In this document: positions 11,191 to 23,300 of the stretch, piece after piece
Layout of the letters: every line of letters starts with the position of its first letter
Position numbering within the stretch: position 1 is the stretch's first letter
From: Leuctra nigra
Taxonomy: Eukaryota; Arthropoda; Insecta; Plecoptera; Leuctridae
Assembly: GCA_934045905.1 (NCBI GenBank)
Contig: OW203763.1
Location: 39,011,017 to 39,075,016 of the forward strand
DNA: 64,000 nucleotides
Direction: 5' to 3'
Made by a program: the position numbers and the translations under genes
Notes under the pieces: generated by a model
What the model saw: the letters and a program-made list of their open reading frames with translations, nothing else
What the model was told of the DNA's origin: nothing
Database searches by the model: none

Positions 11191-14100
11191 CTTTTATTAG
11201 TTTTTTTTTCAACAACAGTCACGTATTATTGGAAGCAGTGCAAATAATATGACAGACAATTGTGAATTTTGTTTTATTGTTTTTTGAAATCAATTTGTTT
11301 TATAGTATAAAATCACCGCAGTTTAACTTTTTATTTTTGTTGAAATTGAACATAAGTTGTGGATACTTGAAAATACGGTTGGGCTCAGATTTAATATATT
11401 CTGTTGTGATAATAAGATTACTTTACAACTTTATTTCGAAACTTTCAAAAAAAAGAAATCTTAAAATTGAAGATAAAGTATTTTTCTCAAATGCATTGAT
11501 TTCATTGGTAGTACAAAGTTTTTTTAATCATGGTAGAAATTGAATATTTATATCGGTGTTTTAATTTTGGTTTGATCATGTGTAACGGAAGAAAGAATCA
11601 AACATAAAAACATCGTCGTTGAGATTCATAATCGTTCTTCAAACATTTATTTACAAATACATTAAAATGAGAAATGAATTGTGCTGTTGTAAGTTTTAGT
11701 ATTTTTCGAAACGTCATTAGACCATGCACACATCCTAGATGAAAAGAAAGCGGGTAATTTTCATTAGCTTTTCAAATATAAAATGATACATTTGATTCAT
11801 AATTTTAAACTAATTATACCTTTAGATATGGGAACGTACGTTAGGATTGTAATTTTACCCCAACAATATAATCAATTGAATTTAATATACAAATTTACAT
11901 GTGATATTAAGTTTTTTTGAAAATAAATTGTAGTCATATATTATGCTCCTTGGAAAATTTAAGTAGGTAATATTTGTTGGAAGTTCCAATATTTAAAATG
12001 TTGTTCTAATGACTAATTTTAATTACATTAATTTAGGAAACATTGTGCCTACTCATGAGTGACATATCCGTTTCACAGACCAGAAACAAATGCCAACTTA
12101 TTACACTCCATAAATTATAGAATTATTGCTTATTCCTGAAAATGACTACTTGAATGGTTACAAAAAGGTTAATCCGTGTATATTATTGTGTTATCTTAAT
12201 TATAGATCAATATTGATAGATCTCATTCACTTCAGTCGCCATGGTCTGCATATTTACTGAAATGCATATTATATTCTAGAGTATAACTCAAGGATACGTG
12301 TATCTTACTGTCACCGTACCGTGTACTTATTAAAATGAAAAATAATATCGAAACTTATAAAATTTGTATTTGAATTAAATTTTTATGAAAATAAATTTGA
12401 TGGTTTATTCACACGCAACCTTATTTCATAATGATTTTCAACTTTCAACTTAATATGTACTACTTACCTACGCACTGCAATATTATTTCGAGTCGCAATG
12501 CAATTTCCGTGTATAATGTTCTTACTTGAACATCGAGTTTGGTCACCATTTAAAATACGCGGGTAAAGGAGGATACTAACTTAGAATGTGTGTAGATTTC
12601 TGATTTGTGTTCTTTTTAATACAGAAACAAGTTTGTGGTGCTTACTTGGTTTCTTTAACATATCTTTTTAATAGAAGTAAGTTTTGGTACAATTGTAATA
12701 TCGATGTTTTTCCAAAAGTACACAATGTTTTAACGAACCTAAAACTGTTTAGAATAGATTATAATAGATTAGCAGAACAGAGAACATAGATTAGCTAAAG
12801 TTGGACCTTCATCTAAATGGGCATGTATTTAATATAGTATTTGCATCACACATATACTATCCCAACGAAACACTAGACCCTAAAGATTCAATCAAGAAAT
12901 TATTCCAGTTTTAATCACAATCTTGGAAGGTTTCAAAGACATTTTTGAGGCAACTTTAGTTTACATCTTTTTGATCGTTTCAAACGTGAAGAACAGCTTA
13001 CATTATTAGTCTTTTTTTAAGGAAATCACACTGTTATATTGATGCTCAATCCCAAAGAATAAAAATATCTTCTCTTTAGAAATTGTCTTCAAAAGGCAGT
13101 TATGAAGTTTACTGAAAAAAACGGAATACATTTATCAAAATATATAAAATTGTTTTCTTTTACTTTCAAAAAGTAATGTATCAATGTCCAGATCAAACTT
13201 ATGATCTTCATCTAACAACTCTTAATCTTGGGGTCTTGTTAATCGCTTAAAATCACACATCTTAGAATCATTTCCTCAATAATAATTCAAGCGTGCTGTT
13301 ATAAATGCGGTTTATACTTAATTTCTTTTAATAATTATGTATATTCTCGTAAGAAGAAAATAATGCTCAGCAATAACAATAACAGCCACCTTCTGAATAG
13401 CATTATTTATCATGTTTCGGTGTCCTACTGGGAGCTGAATGGTTGTTTTTATCATCTTTCATGCTTGGATGTTCATCTCAGAAGAATCATATGGTTTTCA
13501 TGGGGCTTCGGGGCTACCACCCAAGGCGACCAAAGTAAGTCATAACCATTTGCATGGTCACAATAATGGCTCAAGATATTTATCAAAATTAACTATTTTT
13601 AATTTTTAATAAGATAATGTATTTTCTAAAATATATTACACCTCTCTGCTCTTTAATGGTTATTAAAATTGAGAATTTACATTTATATAATTTCAAAGTG
13701 ATTTGCATAATATTAGTTGGCATTATGAATTCTGAAAGTAACTTACACAAAAATAATGGATGCACTTTGAAACGCTCAAGAAGGAAAATTGCAGAATTAC
13801 ATTCCGATAGTTTCTTAAGAGGTGATCTTTTGATATCTGTTTAGAAATAATTTACTAATAAAATCGATAAATGTTATCTTACTTGCACCCAATCAAAGCT
13901 TTTATTGCTATCGTGATACGAGTAGTTTTATAGCTTTTCTACCTTTTATAGTTAATTTATATATAGTCCATTGTTATATCATTTAACGTTTAGCTAATTG
14001 CTCAATTACAACAATGATGAGATTGTACTGTTGTAAATTTAACAAACGTTGCTATACTGCAGAAAAGTCAATATTTTTATATTCTAAGATTTTGATATGG

Positions 14101-15007
14101 AGAAACAATGGAAATTATATTGGCAAATAATCTGTTCTTAATATTTCGGATGCTGTGTTAAAATATGATGCAATCAAGGTATCTTATTGATTGATAGTTG
14201 GTTACATAAAGTTCACAATCAAGTGGTGTGGACATTTTGATTTACAATCGGGCGTTTAAAACTACTGTACACATTGACAACTGACAACGCACTATAAGAA
14301 CTCACTTTATTACTCACATTTTGTGTAGGCATAATGTATTCCACAGTGATTATCTGACATTTAACTGAATTTATTTCAGTCTCTCATCGCTTTAATAGCT
14401 CTCATTCTTGTTTAATAAACATTTAAGAATCTTGGTATTACTAGTTTGATGAAAGATCAATAAATCCTGGATTAAACTGCATGTAATTATATAATATGTC
14501 GATGTCCCAGGTTGTAATATTCCATATTTTTTAAAACTATGTGAAGATTTTATCGACTGAGCTAACGTTACTGGTTGAAGTATTCCAAATAGACCGCGAG
14601 TAGTTCGCTAGAGGGCAGCACTATGCGATAGTTCTACGTTACCTGTTCAACTTAGATGTAGGTGGGGTTGCATAACATTAGATAAATTTCCAATTTCATT
14701 TTGTTTAATTTTTAAAATAGTTAATTAAATTATAAAGCACATAAGATGTTAAAAGTTGTTTGATGGCTTAAATCAAGTGAGGTTTTCAGCAAATTACTCT
14801 AAATTTCTTTACTGGTTTACACATTTTTTGAGGCTACTAATATCGTCCGATAGGTGTATTTTTTAAAAGGACAAAGGATTTTAGAAAGTATTTCTTGCAT
14901 ATTTAATATCAATATTCATATTTGCAGAGCACATAAAACACATAATATAAACTAAAATCAAATAATAAGGAAGGGAAGTTTTGGAGTGAATGTGTAATTA
15001 ATTTCTT
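11191..15007. other. AT-rich stretch without recognisable gene
   Basis: Frames up to 93 codons (11262-11543) are AT-driven. A 60-codon frame at 13363-13545 ends in a locally GC-richer piece followed by AAAGTAAGT, a donor-like word at about 13530, so a short exon there cannot be excluded. I see no transposon ends or arrays. Confidence 0.55.
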
Positions 15008-15735
15008 CAGTGGCGTTATTTCGATATTGTAGCATCAATAGTCGCCGGTTGGGGGGGGGGGGGGGGGACAAGGGGAAAACTTGGATTAAATGAATAGGTA
15101 CAATAAGAAAGCAAAAAAGTCGGTAAAGATAAAAAAAAATGTAAGAACCTTGAAATTGATAATAAATTTAAAATTTGTGTTAAATCACGTTAATATGTAT
15201 ACCTACAAAATTCAATAGTGCAATTCAAACCCGCGTAATATTGTAAGGCCCTCCCCAAGTCCCCAATCGGACCGGACCAGAGGTTATATTTTTTTGTCTG
15301 GGGCTTAACGTCGCACTGTTCTGCAGCGAGGCTAATGGCGACGGATGAATGATTATGATGATGATTGGGATATGATGGTGAAGAGTAGGTAAGGATGTAA
15401 GGTGGGAAGGAGGCGGTTGTGGACTATTAGTAGGGTACCTTCCAGCATTTGCCTGTCGACTGAGGGAATACCACGAAAAAACCCCAGTCAGGAAGGACGG
15501 CCACGGGAATCGAACCCGGGCCTCCGGAATACAAGTTCAGTGCGTTACCACTCAGCCAACCTGGCCAACCTTCTACTATTTACCTACCCTACTACAAAAA
15601 CCCAATTTGCTTAATAGAAAAAGTGTCAAAAGAATTGAAAAATGTACACAAAAAGATGCATATTTTCAAGATAATTACTGTACATGTAATTAAAAAATGG
15701 GGTTAAAGATATCCTGCGGTTACCTACGACTGTTT
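15008..15735 (+). mobile_element. hAT-like element family E, copy 1, split by a SINE
   Basis: The left end reads CAGTGGCGTTATTTCGATAT, followed 43 bp inside by a G17 tract (15051-15067). Downstream segments match copy 2 (17219-17767): a shared AT-rich body, then TCTACTATT-ACCTAC, AAAAAGATGCATATTTT and GATATCCTGCG near the right side. The right terminal repeat is missing. The SINE at 15291-15568 sits between GAGGTTATA and CTTCTACTATT, which are nearly contiguous in copy 2. This copy therefore predates that SINE insertion. No transposase is present. The hAT assignment rests on the CAGTGGCG-type end. Confidence 0.6.
15291..15568 (-). mobile_element. SINE copy 3, best full-length copy
   Basis: This is the clearest member. 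On the minus strand it begins with a tRNA-like head containing A-box-like TTGGCTGAGTGG and B-box-like GGTTCGATTCCCG. Next come the body words CCTTCCTGACTGGGG and CCCTCAGTCGACAGGCAAAT, a CCTCCTTCCCACC stretch, a CATCATCATAATCATTCAT tract and the 3' motif GCAGAACAGTGCGACGTTAA. An A-run ends it (poly-T at the left in + orientation). Length is about 278 bp. It would be transcribed by RNA polymerase III and mobilised by a LINE partner that is not in this window. It is inserted in family E copy 1. Confidence 0.85.
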
Positions 15736-16143
15736 ACTACAATAAATTCAAATTCAAATACTCGCATATGAAATCGAAATGTCTCAATTAAAAATAAAAA
15801 TGAACAAAATCGAACAAAATCGTTTGATCGAAATCAAATGCCTCCTTAAAATACTCGATTCAAAATGTGAACATATTGATTTTTTTTCTTGAAATGCTTG
15901 AAATATAAAATAATAGAGTAATTATAACTTGTAGAATTTTGTCCTTCTCAAAATAAGAAAATTCCGTACATATTATTATTATTACATGTATATAAGGGGA
16001 GGTACTTTTTATTTCTAGTAATATCTTGTAGTTACGGATGGTGCGGATGGTTTTTGTTCTTGGAGTTCCCGGTTTGGTTGTAAGATGGCGCGCGTCTGTT
16101 GTTGTCGCCAGTTTCATCCACCTTATCTCTAGCTCAGCACGGG
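15736..16143. other. No feature identified
   Basis: AT-rich sequence followed by a slightly GC-richer patch at 16030-16140. I find nothing I can name. Confidence 0.55.
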
Positions 16144-16288
16144 GATCGTGTAACTTTTGTCAACAGTCGATCGACAACTCTTATGGGAGAATAACATTGC
16201 CACGTTAAAGACGATCGATTACAAAGTCGAGTCAATGCTAATCTCCCGTAAGAGTTGTCGATCGTTTGTCCAGCAAAGTTAGACGATC
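16144..16288. mobile_element. Short inverted-repeat element (MITE-like)
   Basis: Arms of about 56 bp (16144-16199 and 16233-16288) pair with few mismatches around a 33-nt loop. The best-conserved part is GATCGACAACTCTTA in the left arm and its complement in the right. No clear target duplication was found, because the pairing continues to both ends. It is most likely a small foldback element; a structured RNA cannot be excluded. Confidence 0.65.
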
Positions 16289-17049
16289 GCAGTGCAGGTC
16301 CAGGTGTGTAGCGACCACTTTCCTCAATGCTCGCTTTTATATCGATTCGACCAATTAAATACGAAATTGTCGATCAACCCGATTGCTACCAATTAACGGA
16401 TTGTTTATCAACACCATAGGCAAAAACATAGTTCTTTCATTCAGATCAATTAATTAATTGATAATTAGCCAAATAATTCCAAGTTATATTCATGGTCTAC
16501 CTTGTTACCTCAACGAAAAGCATCTATTGAATTTATTCAAATAGCATAAATCAAAGTATCCTAATTATTTATTTAACCCAACAACATACCGGCCAAACGA
16601 TCTTTATGAGTTACTTTAATTAAAATTTATTACTGTTGCATGATTTCTTTTCATATTTCTTTTTGTCTCTTCTTGCGTCCAAGAAGGAACAAAGCAAATA
16701 AAACATGTAACATGGAAGAGTAGATTATTTTAAGTAAGAGAATAGATAGGTACCTTGTTATTTCTTGAAGTTATATAATATTATGAATCATTATGAACAG
16801 ATGTCTAGACCGAATAATAGCAGCGTAAAAATTAGTAAAATAATGTCTTATACAATTTTAATAAATAATAAGGAACTATTTGTGTACAAAACATACTTGT
16901 CCGTGTTTTTAGAAACGATGTTTTTAGAAACGATCTTGTTGTTGTTAATTACTATAAATTATAAAAAAAAAAAGCAGTCAGAGACCTCCGAGCCAGTATT
17001 TTGTCAAACTTTAGAATGTGCAAACTGAAAACTTGGAATTTGCGGACTC
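16289..17049. other. AT-rich stretch without recognisable gene
   Basis: The 87-codon plus frame at 16765-17028 is AT-driven and has no recognisable motif. Confidence 0.55.
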
Positions 17050-17218
17050 ATCTTCCATGATTATTAGAGCAAGCAAAAGGCTCAGGAAGTTCTGGATTTT
17101 CACTTCGGTTTCGATTTCCACGACTGTTCTTCCTGACTGAAGTTAATTCGTGGTTTCCCTCAGTCAAGAGGCAAATGATGGGAAGGTTCCCTACTAGTAA
17201 ATCCACGACGGCCAACAA

Positions 17219-17767
17219 CACTGGCTTCGATATTGCAGTTCTCACAGTCGCGAGGGGGGGAGGGGGGGGGCAGACCTAGGGGCCCGAAAATTTGGATATA
17301 ATAAATACCAAAAAAGCAAAATATTGATAATCGATACTATACGGAAAATAGAAGTAATTTGAAAAACTTACACGATCAAATCGACCAAAATTTGTGTTTA
17401 TATCGCTATAAATGCACTAAATTCTATCGTGAAATTGATTTTTTCCTAGCCTGCGCGGCCTCCGGCCTGGAATCATTTCGCGGTCATAAGGATAACATTG
17501 ATCTGAAATGATTCCAGGCCGGAATGATTTCGTTTTCGTTAAAGAATAGGCCACCTGAGGTTATAATAGTTAATCTTCTACTATTACCTACATGCCTATA
17601 TCTATAGTACAAAAATAAATACCACGCGAATGGATTTAAAGTATTAAAACACAATACAAAAAGATGCATATTTTGAAAGATTTTTACTGAATAGGCAATT
17701 AGAAAAGTAGGGAGGCCCTAAAAAGATATCCTGCGATGGTGCCCGAAGTGTGAAGCTAACGCCACTG
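17219..17767 (+). mobile_element. hAT-like element family E, copy 2
   Basis: The ends are a decayed left terminus (CTGGCTTCGATATTG) and a better right terminus (CTAACGCCACTG, complement of CAGTGGCGTTAG). The flanks GGCCAACA and GGCCTCAC agree at 5 of 8 positions, as an aged 8-bp target duplication might. A G7-A-G9 tract lies about 35 bp inside the left end. A perfect 18-bp stem (17462-17479 with 17505-17522) lies in the middle. There is no transposase. Its position inside a SINE fixes its relative age. Confidence 0.6.
17462..17522. repeat. Perfect 18-bp stem-loop
   Basis: CCGGCCTGGAATCATTTC at 17462 is matched by its exact reverse complement at 17505-17522, with a 25-nt loop. It lies inside family E copy 2 and is absent at the corresponding place in copy 1. 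Confidence 0.85.
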
Positions 17768-17905
17768 GCCTCACCCCACCATCCTATATGGTTTTATTAC
17801 AACCTCCTTGGACATCCTTATCTTCCTCATTATCATCTACTTATCATAATCATTCATAAGTCGTCATTAGCCTGTCGTTGCAGAACAGTGCGATGTTACT
17901 TAACT

Positions 17906-18327
17906 AATATACCTACTATATTTGAAAATTCGAATGTCGATGACAAAACTAAGTAAAAGGGTCGTCATTTTGAAACAATGCCAGTGGATTTGACGATATA
18001 TCGTCCGATCAAACGGTCACAACGTAAAGCAAAATCATATGAACAACATTTTCAATTTGATACTGTCGAGAAACAGTTGACTATGTCTGTGATGATTGAG
18101 GAAGCTGTGTGTGGACCATTGAAATTTATTGTGTATTATTATAACCCCTATCTGCTTTGTTACTCATAACGATTAACAAAGTAATGGTAATACATATGAA
18201 ATGATCTAAGTTATCAAAAAACAAGTTTAATGTGACTTTTTACTCTACCACGTTTGACACAATCTCAGATATTCCTCATTTTAAATTGTATTTGTCCAGC
18301 CAGTTGATCAAACATTTTATTTAAATA
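17906..18327. other. No recognised gene
   Basis: A 63-codon ATG frame runs from 17978 to 18169. Its composition is more balanced than its neighbours, but I recognise no family and see no supporting splice sites. Confidence 0.45.
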
Positions 18328-18510
18328 AAACTGTTATTTTTACATGCAATTTAGTGGGTCGCCTGGTTCTCTTTACCAGTTGATGTAAAATTACATTTGC
18401 TTTTCATTTCTCTTCATCAGTATCATTGAAATTTTACCACGAATGAAAAATGTAATTCTACATCTACTGGTAAGGAGAACTAAGTACTCAAAGCGACCAG
18501 CGACCAAGCG
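18328..18510. mobile_element. Foldback MITE family M, copy 1
   Basis: The left arm has AACTGTTATTTTTACATGCA, TTTAGTGGGTCGCCTGG and CAGTTGATGTAAAATTA. The right arm has TAATTCTACATCTACTGGT and AGCGACC, i.e. the inverse of the left arm with decay. Related copies lie at 46288, 52505 and 58442. It is a small non-autonomous element whose transcript would fold on itself. Confidence 0.75.
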
Positions 18511-18919
18511 AATTATTTTATGCCAAAGAGGAATAACATGCCAAAGAGGAAGCATTTTCCTGACAGCCACAAAACTACAATAAATTGAATTGAATTGATG
18601 TGTAAAATTACATTATTTTGACATTGGTTTCTTCCGAGATTATATTAATGAAAATTAGTACCGTGATTGCAGGGAGTCTTAAAGTATGATCATTGATTGA
18701 CTGAGTGGGGTATGTCACGTGTCTTTATTACTCAGTGACAACTACCTACTTATCGATACAAATGTCATAACTATAAAAAATTCAATAAAATTCATTCAAT
18801 ATTTTATTGTACTTTCTTTACTCGACAATAATTCGGATCGGCATAAAATGATGTATAAAATATAAAAAAATCAAATAAAAAAAAGTGAATTATAGGAGCT
18901 TGAAGTTAAATTGGAAAAG
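18511..18919. other. No feature identified
   Basis: AT-rich sequence of intergenic type, without arrays, transposon ends or a credible frame. Confidence 0.5.
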
Positions 18920-19332
18920 ACTCCCATTAGGACTGAAGGGAGGACCCCCCCCCCCCCTACACACGTGGGTTCGTAACGCACAGGCTAGAAAAGATGTTGA
19001 AATTCACTATTCATTTAGTGTATTTTAACGAAATTTAATCAAACGATTTGGTCGATTTGAATATTTGAAATCTTCAAGGCCAAATCTCTTTAAATTCTGC
19101 GACTTTTATTTTGAAAGCCACAACATATTATGGTACTTAGATTATCACAGTATCAAGTTGCCTTAGCTACTTTAAGTCACAAAATCTATGCAATCGTCAC
19201 TACGCACCAGAACATACTTATTATTTTACAGAGGATATACATCGATAAAACTTAATTTAATTTTCTTCTATGCCAATTTTTTCTATAATATAATATATAT
19301 TTCTATAATACATATTTTTCGGACTACTAGCC

Positions 19333-19370
<38 letters not shown>

Positions 19371-19404
19371 ACCGCCCGACTACTAGCTGCGCTACACTAC
19401 GCCA
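18920..19404 (-). mobile_element. hAT-like element family E, copy 3 (tentative)
   Basis: On the minus strand the left end would be near 19404 (GGCGTAGTGTAGCG), followed about 34 bp inside by a G36 tract. The body word GGTCGATTTG and the words around CTAGCCTGTGCG at 18980-19090 match copy 2 in inverse orientation. A further C13 run lies at 18945-18957. The right end is not clear. The match is by eye and patchy, so the limits are approximate. Confidence 0.45.
19322..19387. repeat. C36 homopolymer flanked by a 10-bp direct repeat
   Basis: A pure run of 36 C (19335-19370) lies between two copies of GACTACTAGC (19322-19331 and 19378-19387). No reading frame across it is credible. Run length in assemblies is usually uncertain. 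Confidence 0.9.
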
Positions 19405-19807
19405 GTATCTATAAAGTTTCCCTATAATTTCTCACCCAAATATATTTGTGTGAAACATACTTTTTCCGTAACTGGTACTACCATTAAAATGTTCACTTTT
19501 TCTCAAGACATTGTGACCCTTCGTTGATTTATCCGAAAGTGCATGCCTTTTGAATGTAACATCCTTAGGAAATTGGGCTCTTCTGGCATCACCACTGAGA
19601 CTTATGTGAGTGAAATTAGTATAATATTAGAATATCGAATGAAACGTTTGTTTAATACAATCTAACAACAATAATTGGTTTGTTCAGTTACCTTTGAGCC
19701 GCATTTGAGCGTGAAATTGGTCTCTCTGAGAGGACTGCGCCCACCTATAGTTCTAGCAGAAGAATCGCGTCACATCCTCTTCCGGTAGCCAATCATCAGA
19801 GACGAGA

Positions 19808-20095
19808 GTGGCGACTTCTTCACGGCGACCTGCGGCGACTAGTGGCGACCCGTGGCGACTAGTGGCGACTATAAGCGACTATTGACGACTATTGGCAACT
19901 ATAAGCGACTATTGGCCAGTGGCGACTCTCGGCGACTAGTGGTGACCCTTGGCGACTAGTGGCGACTATAAGCGACTATTGGCGACTACTGGCGACCAGT
20001 GGCGACTATAATCGACTAGTGTCGACTAGTGGCAGCTGTTGGCGACTAGTGGCAGCTATTGGCGACTATTGACGACTAGTGGCGATCTTGCTGAC
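19808..20095 (+). repeat. GGCGACT minisatellite, about 10-bp unit
   Basis: About 28 decayed units of the form TGGCGACTAG, with variants such as TAAGCGACTAT and TGACGACTAT. Lengths alternate around 10-11 bp, so the array holds no long frame. It runs directly into a CGTGG- and GGCAACCACTGG-type tail and then the ATG array. Confidence 0.9.
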
Positions 20096-20165
20096 CCGTG
20101 GTGATGCGTGGTCAATGGTCATCGATCCGACTGGTCGCCACTGATGACCCTCGGCAACCACTGGA

Positions 20166-20380
<215 letters not shown>

Positions 20381-23300
20381 AGTATGAAATTTGTTAAGAG
20401 GTGCAATCGAACGATATAGCTGGAAATTATTTTCTTTGTCTTGCTTTGAACGAATGATATTCCTCAGTCAAAACTCAGTCCATGTATGATGTGTATTGTG
20501 TTCCTGGTAGTCTGTTCTCTTCCTCTTTCATCATTCAAGAATCTACCAGAGATATTCAACAATGCCACCTTCCTTTTCGATCTGCTCGATTATAGCGAAT
20601 TATTAGATGGTATTTTCAAAGAGGACCAATACCATTGTAAGAATATTACTACTTGTAATACTCAGCATCAATCAACTAGATAATGATGGAAATTTAGTGA
20701 ATCTCTCACTTAGGGATGGTGTTTAAGATTGAACCTGCGAAATAAAAACGCGCACCCCGACTGAGAATCGAACCCAGATCCTTCGGGTTTCCGGCCCAAT
20801 TTCATCATCGGCCTTCATCATCGCTTTGTACGACTTATAAGATATACTTATGAATATGGTGGTTTGGCATAATTTCAGAAATGTACTTGGAAAAATGAAA
20901 AATGATCGTTAAACAGCTGGTCATGCTCCATAACAATCAATGCTTGTTACTATCATTGAAATGAGAGGTCACCTACTAGAGTGAGACAAGGAGATCGCTT
21001 GGACTCACTGCTGATGGTGTGATCTAAAATTTTTCAGCCAAATGATTTATTGAGTGATATTTTTTGTTTTGCTGAGTGTCTTATTTGTATTAATTCTACT
21101 CAAACAAAATCTTTGGATACAGCAGCATATGAGTTGAACCATTGTCAAATATTTGGTACATACGTATAGGTATGTATCTTTTACAAAATCTATTTCACTT
21201 TTTAGTGTTATGGAAATTTAGTGATATTTTGTGCTTTCAATTTACTTCAGTCATCAATAAATGGCTGCGAACGTGTGTAATGTATGTGGGTATCACACAC
21301 AAGGGGAGGGGGCCTTGAAAACTAAAATTCAACCTAAATTTGGACGTACTACGTATAATTATTATCAAATTAGAAATCACACATCTTCATTCGGCTTCTA
21401 GTCAGAGCATGTAAAGGTTGGAGACATATTGATAATTATTTTTTGTAATGATTGCAAAACATAAGAATTATTTTCTTTTGTTTATTACAGGACGTTTTCA
21501 TTTATTATTTGCGACATATTAGTTTTTAATATTCTAATGGCATTGAAATCAGTTAATGTGTGTCTTAACAGAGTGATCTTTGTTAAAACGTATAAGAGGA
21601 GATGGAAAATTATCGCCGCTGTACGATGATTTTCACCTTGGATTCCATACGCTACAAATAGGTGCGCAGCTTGAAATTGAAATTATGTTTTAATTATGAG
21701 ATTGAAATTATGATACAATTCGTTAATTATGCTAAAGAATTCTATAAAATATCTATAGTAAAATGAAGATCTCATTAGGTATATTATTTGAAAATAATAT
21801 ATATTCAATTCGATAATTAATTCTGAGTAATTGTTTCACTAAAATAGTTTGTAAACTTATAATTAATATTGAATGCTAAAGAGCTGTAAAATGTTATTCC
21901 TGTCGTAATGTCATATCGGATTTCCACGGATATCATGACTCACTTTTATTGATCGTTTCAATTAGAGTTTTAAACGTTTTGTATTGTTTCTCAAAGTAGT
22001 TTTTTACCCGGAAAGAGAAAAATCCGGAATATATACTAATATTCTCACGAATCTGATAGTTTATTGAACTATTAATAATTGCTTTAATCCATTTTATTGA
22101 TGTTCTACTATTCTGATAACTCAAGAATCGTTATTACAATTTTTTAAAACCACATTTTATGATTGCATAAAGAAAACAATTTCGTTTTCTTTATCTAATT
22201 TCGGGAGTCAGGTTTCAATCCGTCAAATCATCAGTTCGAGAAAATGATATTTATAGAAAGTACCTAGCAATCATCTGAATTCTTATCGAAGTGTCGGTAT
22301 TTTGCAACAATATCAATGCGAAGTTACTCAATAACGTAAGCTTCTCAATGGAAAGGAATCGCTCACTTTCTCTGCTGGGTAATTTGTATCTAGTCTAATT
22401 TCTCCATGCACAAAGAGTTTGAGAAGGTCTTGAGTGAATGAAAATGGGCTCATGTCCCTCTTTACTCTACTATAGTCACTCCTCTAGATTCGTCCAACCT
22501 TCAATTGCCTTTCTTTAAGAGTGTCGAATACTCTCTGAAATATTCAGATTTTTTTTGTAAAATTTCGAATTCGTTCTACTAAGAAAAGCGCATGGTATGT
22601 TGCAACTTCATTTATGACTTTTCTGACCAGGGTGCCTATTCTCGAAATTGCGAGAAATTGCAGGGGAAAATCTTTGACTATGTGAAAGCAAGTGAAATCT
22701 TATGTTTTTTCAATGCAAGCTAGCTGTATCCATTGTGCAGTGGCGCAATTCCGAATTGCGAACATTTTCAACAAACTCGAGAATGCTAATGATGTTGTAC
22801 AAAATTTATTGTAGAAGAAAAATTACTATGTTTTCTATCTGAAAATTTCATTTTTATTCACAATTTTGTGTAGTTTTTTTATACTTTATATGCATGGAAA
22901 CAACAGCACAAATTCAATAGTAATTGTTTTGTTTTATACTAAGAGCTTGAAATTAATATAATTTGAATTACTACCTACCAATAATTGAACAGGGCTTTAA
23001 AACAAATTTGGATATCTGCAACAAATTCTGTTTTTAAACAACTTCCACAGCAATTTGCTTAAACTAGATCCTTTAAGACAGTTTAACTCATAACGACGAT
23101 TATTGTGAAAGAGTAGAGTATAATATTTTAATAATTCTATACGTTCATGCAACATTGTCTATGCACGGTGCTGGTTACCCCCCCCCCCCCCCCCCCCCCC
23201 AATATCCTCAGGCAGTAAAGGGTAATTCTGGCCATTCTCAATGTTTCATACTCTCTTAAAAGACCGTGCGGCAAAGCAAGGGAAATTTCACGCTCCGTTC

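Larger units (their letters stand above)
17050..17905 (+). mobile_element. SINE copy 4, split in two by family E copy 2
   Basis: The 5' part (17050-17218) has a degenerate tRNA-like head, then CTTCCTGACTGAAG, TTTCCCTCAGTCAAGAGGCA, GGGAAGGTTCC and CTACTAGT. The 3' part resumes at 17768 with an ACCTCCTTGG stretch, CTTCCTCATTATCAT, GTCATTAGCCTG and GCAGAACAGTGCGATGTTA. The two parts join correctly when 17219-17767 is removed. The SINE is therefore older than the inserted element. Confidence 0.75.

Noticed and set aside
15480..15570. tRNA gene on the minus strand
   Set aside because: A and B boxes are present, but the segment continues into the SINE body that recurs about eleven times, so it is a SINE head.
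15008..17767. One large 2.76 kb hAT element joining CAGTGGCGTT at 15008 and AACGCCACTG at 17767
   Set aside because: The outer flanks do not match as an 8-bp duplication. The interior holds two related copies with their own left ends and a split SINE, so two insertions fit better.
22744..22760. Palindrome CGCAATTCCGAATTGCG as an operator-like site
   Set aside because: It is short, isolated and lacks any gene nearby; chance is likely.
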